From assembly GCA_036897095.1 (NCBI GenBank), contig JAYMSP010001647.1, positions 1 to 30,018 of the forward strand: a stretch of DNA of 30,018 nt. Reading direction: 5' to 3'. Below, in pieces: positions 1 to 9,954 of the stretch (the first letter of the stretch is position 1; each line of letters begins with the position of its first letter). The notes under the pieces were generated by a model. That model saw nothing but the letters and a program-made list of their open reading frames with translations. It ran no database searches and had not been told where the DNA came from. The translations under genes and the position numbers were made by a program. This DNA comes from Plantago elongata. Lineage: Eukaryota; Streptophyta; Magnoliopsida; Lamiales; Plantaginaceae.

Positions 1-309
1 TGAGCGCTTGAGAGATAGAAAAGGGAGAAAAGAAATAAGGAGAAAAGGGAGAAAAGAAATAAGGGCAATCAAAATTGCATTGAGGGAAAAGATGAGAGAC
101 ATGATCAATGCTTATTGGAGACTTACATGGATCTGATACCATGAAAGAACTATTTTCCCCGTCTATTCATAGAATTAGAAGGGGTATACATACAAGTATA
201 AGAAGTTATAATCTAAAGACTAATCTAATTAGGAAACTAATCTAACTAGAGTTTTATAATCTAAATGACTAATCTAATCAGAAAACTAATACAACTACAT
301 AGTCTAACA
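1..309 (-). mobile_element. 5' end of a Ty1/Copia-type LTR retrotransposon, cut by window edge
   Basis: Read on the minus strand, this is an LTR (142-309) followed directly by a primer-binding site (131-141) and an untranslated leader running off the left edge. The primer-binding site reads TGGTATCAGAT. That is nearly the TGGTATCAGAGC complementary to the initiator methionine tRNA 3' end, which plant Copia elements commonly use. The leader contains a roughly 24-bp purine/pyrimidine tandem repeat at about 18-64. The gag-pol part would lie outside the window, so autonomy cannot be judged. The outer target-site duplication cannot be confirmed because only one end is visible. Confidence 0.8.
142..309 (-). 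repeat. Copia-type 5' LTR, 168 bp
   Basis: On the minus strand it begins TGTTAGACTATG and ends TTCTTTCA, so it has the usual TG...CA ends. It abuts the primer-binding site. A TATA-like TATAAAA at 252-258 on the minus strand fits an LTR promoter firing leftward, away from the asparaginase gene. The LTR is short for the group, but internal TA-rich repeats and the terminal structure are clear. Confidence 0.78.
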
Positions 310-402
310 ACACCAATCAACCAAAATTGATTCAATGAAAATATTAAATTCCACATAGGAAAAGAGGAAAATCAGTAAATTAATGATGACCAAATGAAGG
401 CC

Positions 403-410
403 TATAAATA
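403..410 (+). promoter_or_regulatory. TATA box of the asparaginase gene
   Basis: A perfect TATAAATA lies 125 bp upstream of the ATG at 535. It would place the cap site near 435 and give a 5' leader of about 100 nt. It is 93 bp downstream of the LTR edge at 309. Assignment rests on sequence and spacing only. Confidence 0.65.
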
Positions 411-534
411 CCCTGTGAACCCTGCGTAAACAAAACACATACCAACAGATTAAAACCACAAAGAGAGCAAAAAAGAACCCACCAGGCAATTTCTAAGACA
501 TCCCACGGCGGCGAAAGAGGAGCAAATCATTAAA

Positions 535-2651
535 ATGGGAAGGTGGGCTATAGCAGTGCACGGCGGCGCTGGTGTCGCCCCGAACCTCCCTAATGACCGT
601 CAAGAACAGGCCAAACAACTCCTCACTCGCGTCTTAAACCTCGGTATCCACTCTCTACAATCCTCCCTCTCCGCCCTTGACGTCGTCGAGCTCGTCGTAA
701 GACCTCTATACCTCAAAGTACACGTTAATTATATTCGCATTTCTCCTTTCTTAATGTACTGTACCACGTACCATTTAAGTGGTATACTGAACATTTAACA
801 TAATGTAGCATAGAATAAACCGGAGTGGAGTGATGTCCTCATCACGGCGTGAGTGTTTATGTAATAAGTTTGATTGATGCATTGTTTGTGTAGGTACGTG
901 AATTGGAAACGGACCCGTTCTTCAATTCGGGGCGTGGATCTGCGCTAACGGAGGAAGCTACGGTGGAGATGGAGGCTAGCATCATGTACGGGCCGGGTAG
1001 ACGGTGTGGTGCCGTTTCAGGGCTAACCACGGTCAAAAACCCAATTTCTCTGGCCCGACTTGTTATGGAAAAGTCTCCACATTCTTACCTTGCCTTCTCT
1101 GGTGCCGAAGAATTCGCCAAGAAACAAGTACTCCTCCTTTCTTTTTCTTTCATTATAAAATGTACTAGTACTTTGTAGTTATAAAAGATTATACCATATA
1201 TTCGTAGATAACTTTGCAAGATTGTTCTTTAATTTTTTACGCATTCCAATCCATGATTTAAAACATGTTTTTAATAAATGTACCTCTTTATTAATAATCT
1301 CAAATAAGCAAGCTAGATTTTAGCTTTTGTTTGTCGTGTGTTTTTTGATCTTTCAATTAGAACGTCACCAAGTCTAGCATTAGAAAGATAGTTATTAAGT
1401 TCATCATGTGATTATTAACGGTGTATATGCCAAGTGTACACAATATTCAATGTTTGTTTGTTTAGGCTACGTGGGCAAATATTTAGAGGAAACTTTGTAT
1501 ATTTGTAACACGTCTATGTTCTTCTTGCCGATTGTATGTATGTTCTCAGCTTATTCACGTGACCTGCGGTAATTTTTGTGTTTGTGGCTATTGTTAGGGT
1601 GTGGAAATGGTGGAGAATGACTATTTCGTCACAGAGGATAATTTGGGCATGCTCAAATTGGCTAAAGAAGCCAACTCTATCCTAGTAAGTATTTAAAGAC
1701 ACCAATTAATAAATATAATATAATGCACTCTCGATTTCAAATGTTACATTTTAGAAGGCATAAGTTTTAACTCTTATTAAGCATTTCAGTATGAAGAAGT
1801 ACAAAGAATTACAAACTACAAAGTGTTTAATATGGTTTCGGTTTACTATTCCATTCATCTTGTGACTTCAAGATTGAACTCGGAGACATTTTGGTATTTC
1901 TCATTTATCTCACGGTGCCATCATCATTAATCAAAGATTCTTGAAATACAAAGATGTTTAGAAGTGGTTTACAAATTAAAATGTGAAAGTCAGAAAGAGT
2001 TTTAAATGTTGGTTTAGAAGGTTAAGAAATTCCTATTTGATTTTAAATAATGATTTTAATATTTAGAGATTTTGATCCCGTGAAAATTTAAACCACATTC
2101 TTATATAGTAATGTATCCATAATATCTAATGTTAACCTTTTGTCTTGTAGTTTGATTACCGGATTCCAAGCACTGGACTGGACTGCTGCGGTGCAGAAGT
2201 GCAGAGTCACCCAATTATGAACGGCCTTCCACTGAGCGTGTATGCACCCGAGACGGTGGGATGTGTCGTCGTGGACAGCGAAGGTCGGTGTGCAGCTGCC
2301 ACATCGACCGGTGGACTAATGAACAAAATGTCGGGCCGTATTGGGGACTCGCCTCTTATCGGTGCAGGCACCTATGCTTGCAACTTGTGTGGTGTGTCGT
2401 GCACGGGAGAAGGGGAGGCGATTATTCGTGGAACCCTCGCCCGGGATGTGGCTGCAGTGATGGAATACAAAGGGTTAGGCCTCCAGGAAGCGGTGGACTT
2501 TGTGATCGAGAATCGGCTAGATGATGGTGGCAAGGCCGGTTTGATTGCGGTGTCTAGCAATGGAGAGGTGGCTTACGGGTTTAATTCAGTTGGGATGTTT
2601 AGGGGATGTGCTACTGAAGGTGGTTTCATGGAAGTTGGTATCTGGGAGTAG
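535..2651 (+). CDS. Isoaspartyl peptidase / L-asparaginase (plant-type, Ntn hydrolase)
   Basis: Model: exons 535-696, 894-1127, 1598-1684 and 2151-2651, giving 327 aa. All three introns (197, 470 and 466 bp) are GT-AG and phase 0. The protein belongs to the N-terminal-nucleophile hydrolase family that releases ammonium from L-asparagine and cleaves isoaspartyl dipeptides. In plants it works mainly in nitrogen remobilisation in sink tissues. It starts [14 protein letters not shown], the family N-terminus. The precursor is expected to self-cleave before Thr196 in [11 protein letters not shown], making alpha and beta subunits. ATSTGG (Thr214), [12 protein letters not shown] (Arg224, Asp227) and [10 protein letters not shown] are the expected substrate and catalytic segments. 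Length is normal for the family and no break is seen, so it should be functional. The segment just before the nucleophile (about residues 168-185) is the variable linker. Whether the enzyme is potassium-dependent or -independent cannot be told by eye. Confidence 0.93.
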
Positions 2652-2831
2652 ATGTTTGTTTTAACTTTTAAATATCAGTTTTATTAAATACCAGTTTTAT
2701 GAATCTAATGATGTATTAAAATATGGTATTGTATGGTAGTCCTTAGAAAAGGAACTATGTTAATATTTTATGAGATAATGTAGTTTTATTATGTTACTGT
2801 TAGAAATATAATTGAATTAGCTATTTCTTTC

Positions 2832-2837
2832 AATAAA
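2832..2837 (+). terminator. Possible polyadenylation signal of the asparaginase gene
   Basis: AATAAA lies about 180 nt after the stop codon, in an AT-rich stretch with T-runs. This is a plausible plant 3' UTR length. No transcript evidence was available. Confidence 0.4.
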
Positions 2838-2968
2838 GCTATCTCATGGCTTTATAGTTGGAAGTGGTGGGAAAGAAGTTGTTTGTGGTTTGAGATTTGT
2901 AGTTCGAGTAAAAAACGAGTTCCACATAATGTATTGGACGTAAACCTAATCAGATTACGTTCATACCG

Positions 2969-3173
2969 ACTTCATTCAACACAAACTCCTTTTGATTTAA
3001 GATTCATCATGGATCTAAAGTCCATACCTACTTTAACTCAACACAAATTCCTTTTGAAATCATATCATATATAATGATGACGACTTAACTCAACATAAAT
3101 TTCTTTTGATATCACATTACATATGATGATGACTTAACTCAACGCAAATTCCTCTTGATATCATATTACCTGG
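2969..3173. repeat. Tandem repeat, about 50-bp period, 3-4 copies
   Basis: Units begin CTTHAACTCAACRCAAATTCC. Clear copies start at 3031, 3084 and 3133 (periods 53 and 49), with a diverged first copy near 2969. Each unit continues into TTTTGATATCA-type sequence and ATGATGATGA. No coding function is evident. Confidence 0.7.
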
Positions 3174-3528
3174 GAAGCTCAGGAACGTCAAAATTGATCG
3201 AGTCCCCGTCTCGGGACGTATCCGGGAATGCGGGGACGTCTTCGTCGGTCGAAACGTCACAAGGACGTTCTGGCTATGCTAAGTCACGGTAATGCTCCAT
3301 AATTCGTAAAAGAAGAAAAACAACAAAAACCCTCAAAACGACTAAAATTGAAATTTTAACCTGGAACTCGAAAACCTACGCGCCTCCATCCAGCAATGGC
3401 AATTTTGCTCCATCTTGACTGATTTTCTTCCGTTTTGCTTTGACAATCAGGTTTGTTTCCATTTTGCTCTTCTCTCTTCTTCGAATTTGCATCTTCTTAT
3501 TTGAGAAATCGACTGAATTAACTGCGAA

Positions 3529-3690
3529 TTGTTGATGAATTGTTACGAATTTGTTGTTCGAATCGATATTGAGAATTGAATTTGATGTTATGTTGTTGGA
3601 ATCGAATTTGCTGCAAAATTGTTGATGAATTGGCAGCGAATTGTTGATGAATTGGATGTGAATTGGCTATAAATTGTTGTTGGATTGTTG
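3529..3690. repeat. Degenerate low-complexity repeat of GAATTGTTGATGAATTG type
   Basis: Several imperfect copies of GAATTGTTGATGAATTG occur, interspersed with GTTGTTGGAATCGAATTTG variants. The pattern ends near TTGTTGTCAG, which resembles a splice acceptor. Confidence 0.55.
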
Positions 3691-3714
3691 TCAGATGCTA
3701 GTCATTCCACATGA

Positions 3715-3804
3715 GAGATACATGTTGTGGACATTGATAATGATGACATTCTTAGTGAAGATGATAATGAGACGTATGATGATGATCTTCATGACATTAT
3801 CTAG
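3715..3804 (+). pseudogene. Possible acidic C-terminal coding remnant
   Basis: A 29-codon frame ends in TAG at 3802-3804 and is extremely acidic (VVDIDNDDILSEDD, ETYDDDLHDII). About half its residues are Asp or Glu. It follows an acceptor-like TTGTTGTCAG at about 3684-3693 and a leader-like stretch. I do not recognise the family. It may be chance, given the repeated GATGAT triplets. Confidence 0.2.
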
Positions 3805-4205
3805 CATTGATGTATTTTTATTGTACTGTCTTTGCTTGTTGAACTACGTTAAAATCTAGTAAGTAGTGCATTTATTTTCTTATTAAATGTTAGTTTGACG
3901 TTTTTAAATTTATAATACTTAGTATATAATGATAAAATGTTGATAAATTAAATGTAATATAATAACTAAAGATTGGGCGTGTGAAGGACCAATTTATCAA
4001 CCAATTTCATCCAATTTTGCCAAAACTGCAGCACAAATTTACTAAAGTCGTTGGACAATCCCAGACTCAGCAAACTAGCGCGTGGGCGCGTGTGACTCTG
4101 TGTTTCATCTCTCTCTTTCCGTTTTTCATAAAATTCCATCATCGTTTTATCTCTTCTTACATATTACCCAGATCAATCCATCTCCTATGCCTTTTCAAGA
4201 CCAGC

Positions 4206-4223
4206 TTTCAAGGCCTGCAATTC
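4206..4223. repeat. 18-bp direct repeat, copy 1
   Basis: TTTCAAGGCCTGCAATTC. An identical copy lies exactly 700 bp downstream at 4906-4923. The pair flanks the GGACGGACC-type element and AT-rich DNA. It could be a long target-site duplication or part of a larger decayed duplication. Confidence 0.8.
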
Positions 4224-4230
4224 GATTTTC

Positions 4231-4290
4231 ATGGCTGAGCTTACTTGTGTTGGTTGTGCAAAACCCCAGAGCCATGTACCATGTTCATCC
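4231..4290 (+). pseudogene. Possible truncated CDS start (MAELTCVGCAKPQ...)
   Basis: ATG at 4231 opens a frame reading MAELTCVGCAKPQSHVPCSS. It is preceded by a pyrimidine-rich stretch (about 4094-4160) like a plant 5' leader. The frame then runs into a sequence resembling a transposon terminus from 4276, so the natural continuation appears lost. The CxxC pattern hints at a metal-binding start, but no family is assigned. Confidence 0.25.
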
Positions 4291-4905
4291 AGGGACGGAC
4301 CTACATACATGCAAGGGATCGCAATTGCTGCCTCTCGATTTTGAACTTGAAATGCATATTATACCCCTTTCAAAAATTTAATGAGTAGTGATATATTTAG
4401 CAAGAATGAATTATGAAATAAATTGGTACAGCTCAGCTAGTGCACCTATATTCCATAAATAATTCCTCTATTAATTCATCACAAGTTTTATTCTAGTGCT
4501 AGATTTTCCAACCATTTTGTTTATATATTTTTCTACCATTTACTTACATTTTTCATTCAGTAACATTTTTTATTATTTCTCTCTCTTCAAACGTTTTTTT
4601 TAGTTTACATTTCACAATCATATTTTATAAATACTTAACTTTATTTCATTTAACTCTCTTTATTTCTTTATTTTTTCTATTCAATGAAAAATTTATTTAC
4701 TTAATATATTTTAAAAAAATTATACAATCTAAATAAAGCTATATTATATCTAATTCATCCCGTTTATGAGCACATAATTTAAAAATTATAGTCTTAAACA
4801 TTATTCATTACCATGTAAATTTTGAAAACGAAATTTTCATTAGTCATTAATAATAAAATTTTAAATTAAATTTTTAGTAAAAAAATTCACTCCCCGTAAC
4901 ATATA
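4276..4905. mobile_element. Probable degenerate non-autonomous transposon with GGGACGGACC terminus
   Basis: The left end CAGGGACGGACCTACATACA resembles a terminus I remember from many plant repeats (GGGGCGGACCYACRT type). A second, much shorter element in this window (19489-19589) starts in the same way. The right end (about 4880-4900, AAAAAAATTCACTCCCCGT) looks truncated: no complementary GGTCCGTCCC is seen. The interior is AT-rich with no ORF. The class is uncertain. Confidence 0.4.
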
Positions 4906-4923
4906 TTTCAAGGCCTGCAATTC
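4906..4923. repeat. 18-bp direct repeat, copy 2
   Basis: Perfect second copy of TTTCAAGGCCTGCAATTC. It is followed by sequence only weakly similar to what follows copy 1. Confidence 0.8.
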
Positions 4924-5728
4924 AAAAATCTCCGCAAAGCCTCTACGATCGACTCTGCCGTGATTTAGATAGATGTCAAGATATTCCTCAGGCTAGCTGT
5001 ATGTCCAAAACCCATAATCGAGCTAATCTCATCTTTTAAATTAGCTCCACCCGAATTTGAGAATTATGACTTGAAATTTAATTGGAGAAGACATATTAAA
5101 ATATTTGGATGATAAGTTGATTTTGTAAGAGCTTTCATTAGTGCTCGTAATTTAAATGAATTAAACGACTTGGTTTTTGTAATTAAAGTCTATAATTTAT
5201 ATATTTATTATAAATGAGTTTAATTATATTTTTAATTATTAACATTAAAGAAGTTTAAACTGCTGAAATAACAATTCATGGCTAAAATCAGCTTGTTTGA
5301 AATTTCACGTTGCTTTAGTTTGCAACATTTTGCGGGGTTGCGGCTAGGTGGGAAAACGTCTCAAGGACTACTCATGCTAATGGGTCATCACAATTCCATG
5401 CCGTAATTCAAAACTTTAACCCAGCCCATATTCTTTTCGGATCCGCATTCTCTCGAGTCTTGTGGATCTCAAGAAGGCTTTGAATTGGACACGTCTTCAA
5501 AACCAACCGAGACCCTTTAAAGGTCACGGTTTGAGTCCTTTACTCGATGAACAATTATTCGTATCGTGACATAGTTGTCTTAAAAGATTCAGAACTAGTA
5601 TTCGAATCGACTCGTTTTGACACTCTATGGAGGCTATTTTAATATAAGTCAATACTGGAATTAAGGCTATAAACGAGCAGATTCAAATCGATTTTTCATC
5701 TTCATGATTGCTCCTCGATATAAAATGA

Positions 5729-5887
5729 GTCGTGCTTGCCCTGTTGATCAATCTCAAGTACAATCGGAATGATTATCTAGTTTTTTCACAAGCATTCACG
5801 AAGGCCTTGATTGGTTTACATCCTTCAACAAAACCATCTATTCCAGAACTGTATATGGAGAATGAACCATCTGTTGTAGAGCCGTAA
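5729..5887 (+). pseudogene. Orphan 52-codon ORF, unidentified
   Basis: This is an open frame without a start codon. It ends with residues QAFTKALIGLHPSTKPS, then IPELYMENEPSVVEP and TAA at 5885-5887. Its composition looks protein-like rather than random, which would fit the last exon or a remnant of a decayed gene. No family is recognised, and the flanking DNA offers no clear upstream exon. Confidence 0.25.
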
Positions 5888-6189
5888 TCAGCCATCAGGT
5901 GAGGTCTAGTTCGTGTCTGGTCTTTGTTATGTGACTAAGTTAGTGGTGGACCGGTCTATAACTCACAAAGCCCAAAGTATGTGCCTCTATACACGTATGA
6001 CGTATGAAGCATAAACATGCTACACTTGTAAGGCTAAGTACAGCGAACACGAGAAAAACCCAAGCCAGCCCAAAAAGCCAAAAATTCTCACCAATAAAGA
6101 TAAAAAGGGTGCACAATACACAGTTGAGCCATTACCCACTCTCTCCTTGTTGAGTGAGATGTTGCAGAGCACATCTCGAGGTATAACTC

Positions 6190-6220
6190 TCTTCTTCTTC
6201 TTCTTCTTCTTTTTTTCTCC
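6190..6220 (+). promoter_or_regulatory. Pyrimidine patch (CTT repeat) in the cyclin 5' leader
   Basis: An uninterrupted CTTCTTCTTCTT...TTTTTTCTCC tract ends about 50 nt before the ATG. Such Y patches are common near plant transcription starts and in 5' leaders. A weak TATA-like GATAAAAAG lies near 6100. It is also a simple trinucleotide repeat that could vary in length. Confidence 0.5.
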
Positions 6221-6270
6221 ATCTCCCCTTTGCATCTTTCTTTGACCACCATTTCATCAAAGCCACCACC

Positions 6271-7594
6271 ATGTCATCTCCTCAACAGAACAATGCTCCT
6301 ACATTCTTGTTTGATGCTTTCTGTTCTGAGGATGAGAGCTTTGGAGAAGTTATAGACCCTACTCATTTCACCTCTAGAATATTCACAGACTTCTTGGAGA
6401 ATGGATTTCTCTGGGATTCTGATGATGATGAGAATCTGGGAATCTTGTTGAATAAAGAGAAGTCAGAAAATGAAACCATGTACAATGGCCTTGAAAGGAC
6501 TCCATTTTTGGCTCAATGCAGAGATGATGCAGTTGAATGGATCCTCAAGGTTGTTGGGCACTATTCATTTTCTGCTCTCACTGCATTTCTTGCTGTTAAT
6601 TTCTTGGACAGATTTCTGTGCAAGTTTGAGTCTCATGGAGAGAAGAAGCCATGGGTGGCTCATCTTGCTGCTGTGGCTTGTCTCTCTTTGGCTGCAAAAG
6701 TTGAGGAAACTCATGTGCCTCTGTTACTAGACTTGCAAGTATGTTCTAAACTGTAAAAATCCAATCTTTGACAATTCCTTTCGCTTTTCTTGATGAATTT
6801 GGACTGATTTGTACGTGAATTTGTAGGTGGAAGAGTGTAAGTATGTGTTTAAGTCCAAAACCATTCAAAGAATGGAGCTTTTGGTTCTGTCAACTCTTGA
6901 ATGGAAGATAAACCCTGTTACCCCAATTTCATTTCTTGATTTCATCACTAAGAGGCTCTCTTTGAAGACTCATATATCTGAAGAATTCATCATCAGATAT
7001 GAATGCCTAGTTTTATCCACTGTTACTACTGGTATAAATATAATAAATCTCCAGTATTTATCCCAAAAATTTCATCTTGTTGAATGACTTGAATCCATCC
7101 ATTCATATCATGTTTAATCAATTTTACAGATTGTAGATACATGTCTCATCTACCTTCTACATTGGCTACTGCAACAATGCTGAGTGTGATAAACAGCCTT
7201 GAGCCTTGCATTAGAGTGGACTATCATCACCAATTGATTGGCATTCTTGGTACCAAGAATAAGGTACAATTTAATCTTCATGTTGTCTCTTTGTTTCAAC
7301 TTTTTAAAGCATATAGAAGCTGAAATAAAAAAAAAAAACACCTCCTAACAAACAAGGCTGTAAATGAAACAGGACAAAGTGGAAGATTGTTTGAGGCTAA
7401 TACAAGAAGTTGAGTCAAGTAACAAAAGGAAGTTCAATGGTACTACATTGTTTTGCAGCTCAAAAGGGGCAATGGGAATCTCCTTGAACTCTGAAAGCTC
7501 TTATGAGTCATGGGCATCGGTTTCATCATCAGTTGTTAATTCTTCACCAGAGCATTTGTCCAAGAGAATCAAGTCAAACCGTCACATTTCCTAA
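6271..7594 (+). CDS. D-type cyclin, CYCD3-like
   Basis: Model: exons 6271-6738, 6827-7031, 7130-7263 and 7373-7594, giving 342 aa, with introns of 88, 98 and 109 bp (GT-AG). D3 cyclins bind CDKA, phosphorylate retinoblastoma-related protein in the nucleus and drive the G1/S transition downstream of cytokinin and sugar. The N cyclin box starts about residue 82 (CRDDAVEWILKV, FLAVNFLDRFL) and includes ACLSLAAKVEET with the conserved Lys143. The second exon carries the typical KYVFKSKTIQRMELLVLSTL and MSHLPS follows in the third, the C cyclin box. The C-terminus is Ser-rich with SYESWASVSSS, a D3-type feature. The start context CCACCATG is good. The RBR-binding LxCxE site reads AFCSE (residues 16-20), lacking the leading Leu. 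D3 is favoured over other D classes by the DLQVEECKYVF and C-terminal motifs. The paralog number is not assigned. Confidence 0.92.
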
Positions 7595-9045
7595 ATTTGC
7601 TTTTTCTTTCTCTTTTTTTTCCCTTTGAATTTATTATTTGTAACAATAACTCTATCATAGAACTAGAGATCATCAATTTTATGTAAAAAAATATTAAAAA
7701 TTACATTGAATAACATCTGTAATGGAGAGTATTATAGTACTACAACTGTTAGTTTAAAGGTATAAATGTCTACCATCTTTGGACTAATGGGTATGCAGTA
7801 TGGATGTTGGATAATATGTAGAATAAGAGATGAGTGCCATTTTACATGGAGAATTTGTCACGAGAAATTTACAGCTAATTAATTAAATTGTTTTTTAAAT
7901 GGTAAAGTTGATTAGAATTCTAATCTATTAATTTAAACTGAAACGTATTGCCAACTGAACTGTAATTTAATAAAATTGTTAGTGGTATAGATAGAATATG
8001 TAAAATTGAACCCTTAAAGAAAGAAGAAAAGATATGAGAGTGTGGGAAATTTAGACAGTGAGAAAAGGACCGGACTAGGAGGGAAAATCTGGCAAAGTGT
8101 GGAGATTTTGTTTGCATGTGAGGTGAGGAGCAATCTGTCGGCCATTTGCGTTCAATATTTTCGTTATGTTATGTTAGCGAGCAAGCAAAATTATTGTTTT
8201 GTTTTATTTGCTTTTGCTTTCGACTTTTCAGCTTTGACTTGCTTAGAAAACCTGAAAAATACATGACCTGATATATTTTATTTCATTTTAGTTTATCCCT
8301 GTTTTTCACTAACTACCAAGATATAATTATTTCAATTCACATGCTTATTTGTGGAATTGTCAATTTCTAATGCAGGAGGACATATATTATGTGTTTATGT
8401 TGCATTGATGTCATGATGTGAAGTCCGTCATGTCCTCCTCTTTGCAAATACACATGTGAAGGTCGAACGGTGACTATCAAGTGATCATAACGAATGCATT
8501 ATGTATATGTAAAATTCGGGTTATTTGATATTTTTAATTAGTACGTAGGTTAAACTACGGCAGGCTGGATGATGATTTGAGAATTCACAACAAATTTGAA
8601 CTGAAAAAATATTTAAGTAATCCATTATAAGATTAATTTCGATTTCGTACACCTTCTTATTATAAATAAATGTATCACATAAATTAGACTAAGTAGTTCA
8701 TGTCTAACTTTAAGAGTAAACATTCCTGGGAATATCCAATTAGTTAAGACAAGCGAGGCTACGTACTATCCAAATTATAGTTGAAATTGAGTACAATGGG
8801 CCATTCTCTCTGGCATATTATGTTGAGAAGCTAGATTTTGTACAGTTAAGTTTACAATTAAACTGAGGCTTAGAGTCATTATTTGTAAAATGCTGAAGCT
8901 AAGAGCCAGAAATGTAAGTCCGTCTGTCTGACATTTATATCTTTTCAATATCCTTTATCGAGTGCAATCATTTTATGATTTCACACACATTAAAACTTAT
9001 GATATTGTTTAATACTGATGGCAGGGCATGAAGACACTTGTTTAA
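7595..9045. other. Intergenic region downstream of the cyclin gene
   Basis: AT-rich sequence with the cyclin 3' UTR in its first part. No ORF in it looks coding, and no repeat structure or RNA gene could be supported. Confidence 0.5.
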
Positions 9046-9156
9046 GCTAAAACAAAATTTAGCACACTTGGTGATCCCGTTGAAGATATTGCATCAAACA
9101 CTTTGAGCTTTCGCAAAGTGAAGTCAGCTGCAGAGATCGATTCGGAATCGGACTAG
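9046..9156 (+). pseudogene. Exon-like fragment ending FRKVKSAAEIDSESD-stop, unidentified
   Basis: A 36-codon frame follows an AAG acceptor-like site. It reads AKTKFSTLGDPVEDIASN and ends FRKVKSAAEIDSESD, TAG at 9154-9156. The composition and acidic tail look like a true protein C-terminus. No upstream exon was found in the AT-rich DNA before it. It may be the last exon of an unrecognised gene or a remnant. Confidence 0.25.
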
Positions 9157-9306
9157 GACCATGTAGTACTTTACATGCTCCACGAAAATATCCTTGAAAC
9201 ATTGATTGCTTCGATCATCAATTATACTCGTTCTCCAAATGAAGCCAAGAAACATTAATTTGACCTTATGTCATTTGTAACAGCTTCAACACAATGCCCT
9301 GCCTGT

Positions 9307-9954
9307 TTATTCATCATCACATGAACCAGCATTCCTACTTTGAAATGCAACTTTGGCACCATCAATGCCAGACACAAAAGGTGCATGCAACTCTTTCCCA
9401 AAGTCAAAAGTGACATAACATCCATACTTGCAATAAGAGGTTTCAAGGACAATCATTTCAATAACTGTCCCACATAACTCAATTTGCTCCTTTGGTCTTG
9501 TTTTTTTCACTCTAATGTGTTCTATTACAGTAATGAAGCACATGTATTAATGTCTCTACATCACTCCCATAAAGGTTCATGCTCGCTCACGGGTGGAGCT
9601 ATAAGTAATCACCACGGAAGTGCTATACTTGGGGTTTATCGGAGATTAGTGGGGTTATCAGTATCACCCACTCTCGCACCGTGTTCACTGATAGTGATAC
9701 TAATTACTTTTCAAGCAGTGGAGAAACATTATTGTTGATTCACATTATGGTCATCAAGTAATACTACAATACACCATGCACTCATTGATCACAACAAACA
9801 GGTGATGATAATGTTCAACCTCTAATGGCACCTCTATCATGGCATTAATGAAACTAGCGTGCACAAATATTGAATAACTGATTAAATACAGCAGCCAAAA
9901 TACATAAAAGACTTTTAAACTATATACCACATTTAGATGGCCAATCATTTTCAC
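9307..9954 (-). pseudogene. Two exon-like ORFs of unknown origin downstream of DCL
   Basis: On the minus strand, the frame ending at 9307 reads KEQIELCGTVIEMIVLETSY then CKYGCYVTFDFGKELHAPF. The frame ending at 9754 contains SFINAMIEVPLEVEHYHHLF. Both read like protein, unlike the surrounding DNA. They lie 200-850 bp after the DCL stop on the same strand. I cannot join them into one gene or name a family. They may be a decayed gene or exons of a poorly conserved one. Confidence 0.25.

Larger units (their letters stand above)
2652..6189. other. Intergenic region with decayed repeats and ORF fragments
   Basis: No intact gene is visible over about 3.5 kb. It holds the asparaginase 3' UTR, a 50-bp-period tandem repeat (about 2969-3173), a CpG-rich patch (3178-3290), and a stretch with leader-plus-intron character (3300-3700). 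These are followed by a short acidic ORF, a truncated-looking CDS start at 4231, a GGACGGACC-type transposon end near 4276, AT-rich DNA (4380-4900) and an orphan 52-codon ORF (5729-5887). The pieces suggest old gene or transposon remnants. Confidence 0.6.

Noticed and set aside
2261..2560. Open frames overlapping the last asparaginase exon on both strands
   Set aside because: They are shadows of the strongly conserved asparaginase frame and show no family motifs.
8042..8266. 74-codon ORF downstream of the cyclin
   Set aside because: AT-rich, no motif, no splice support. Probably chance.
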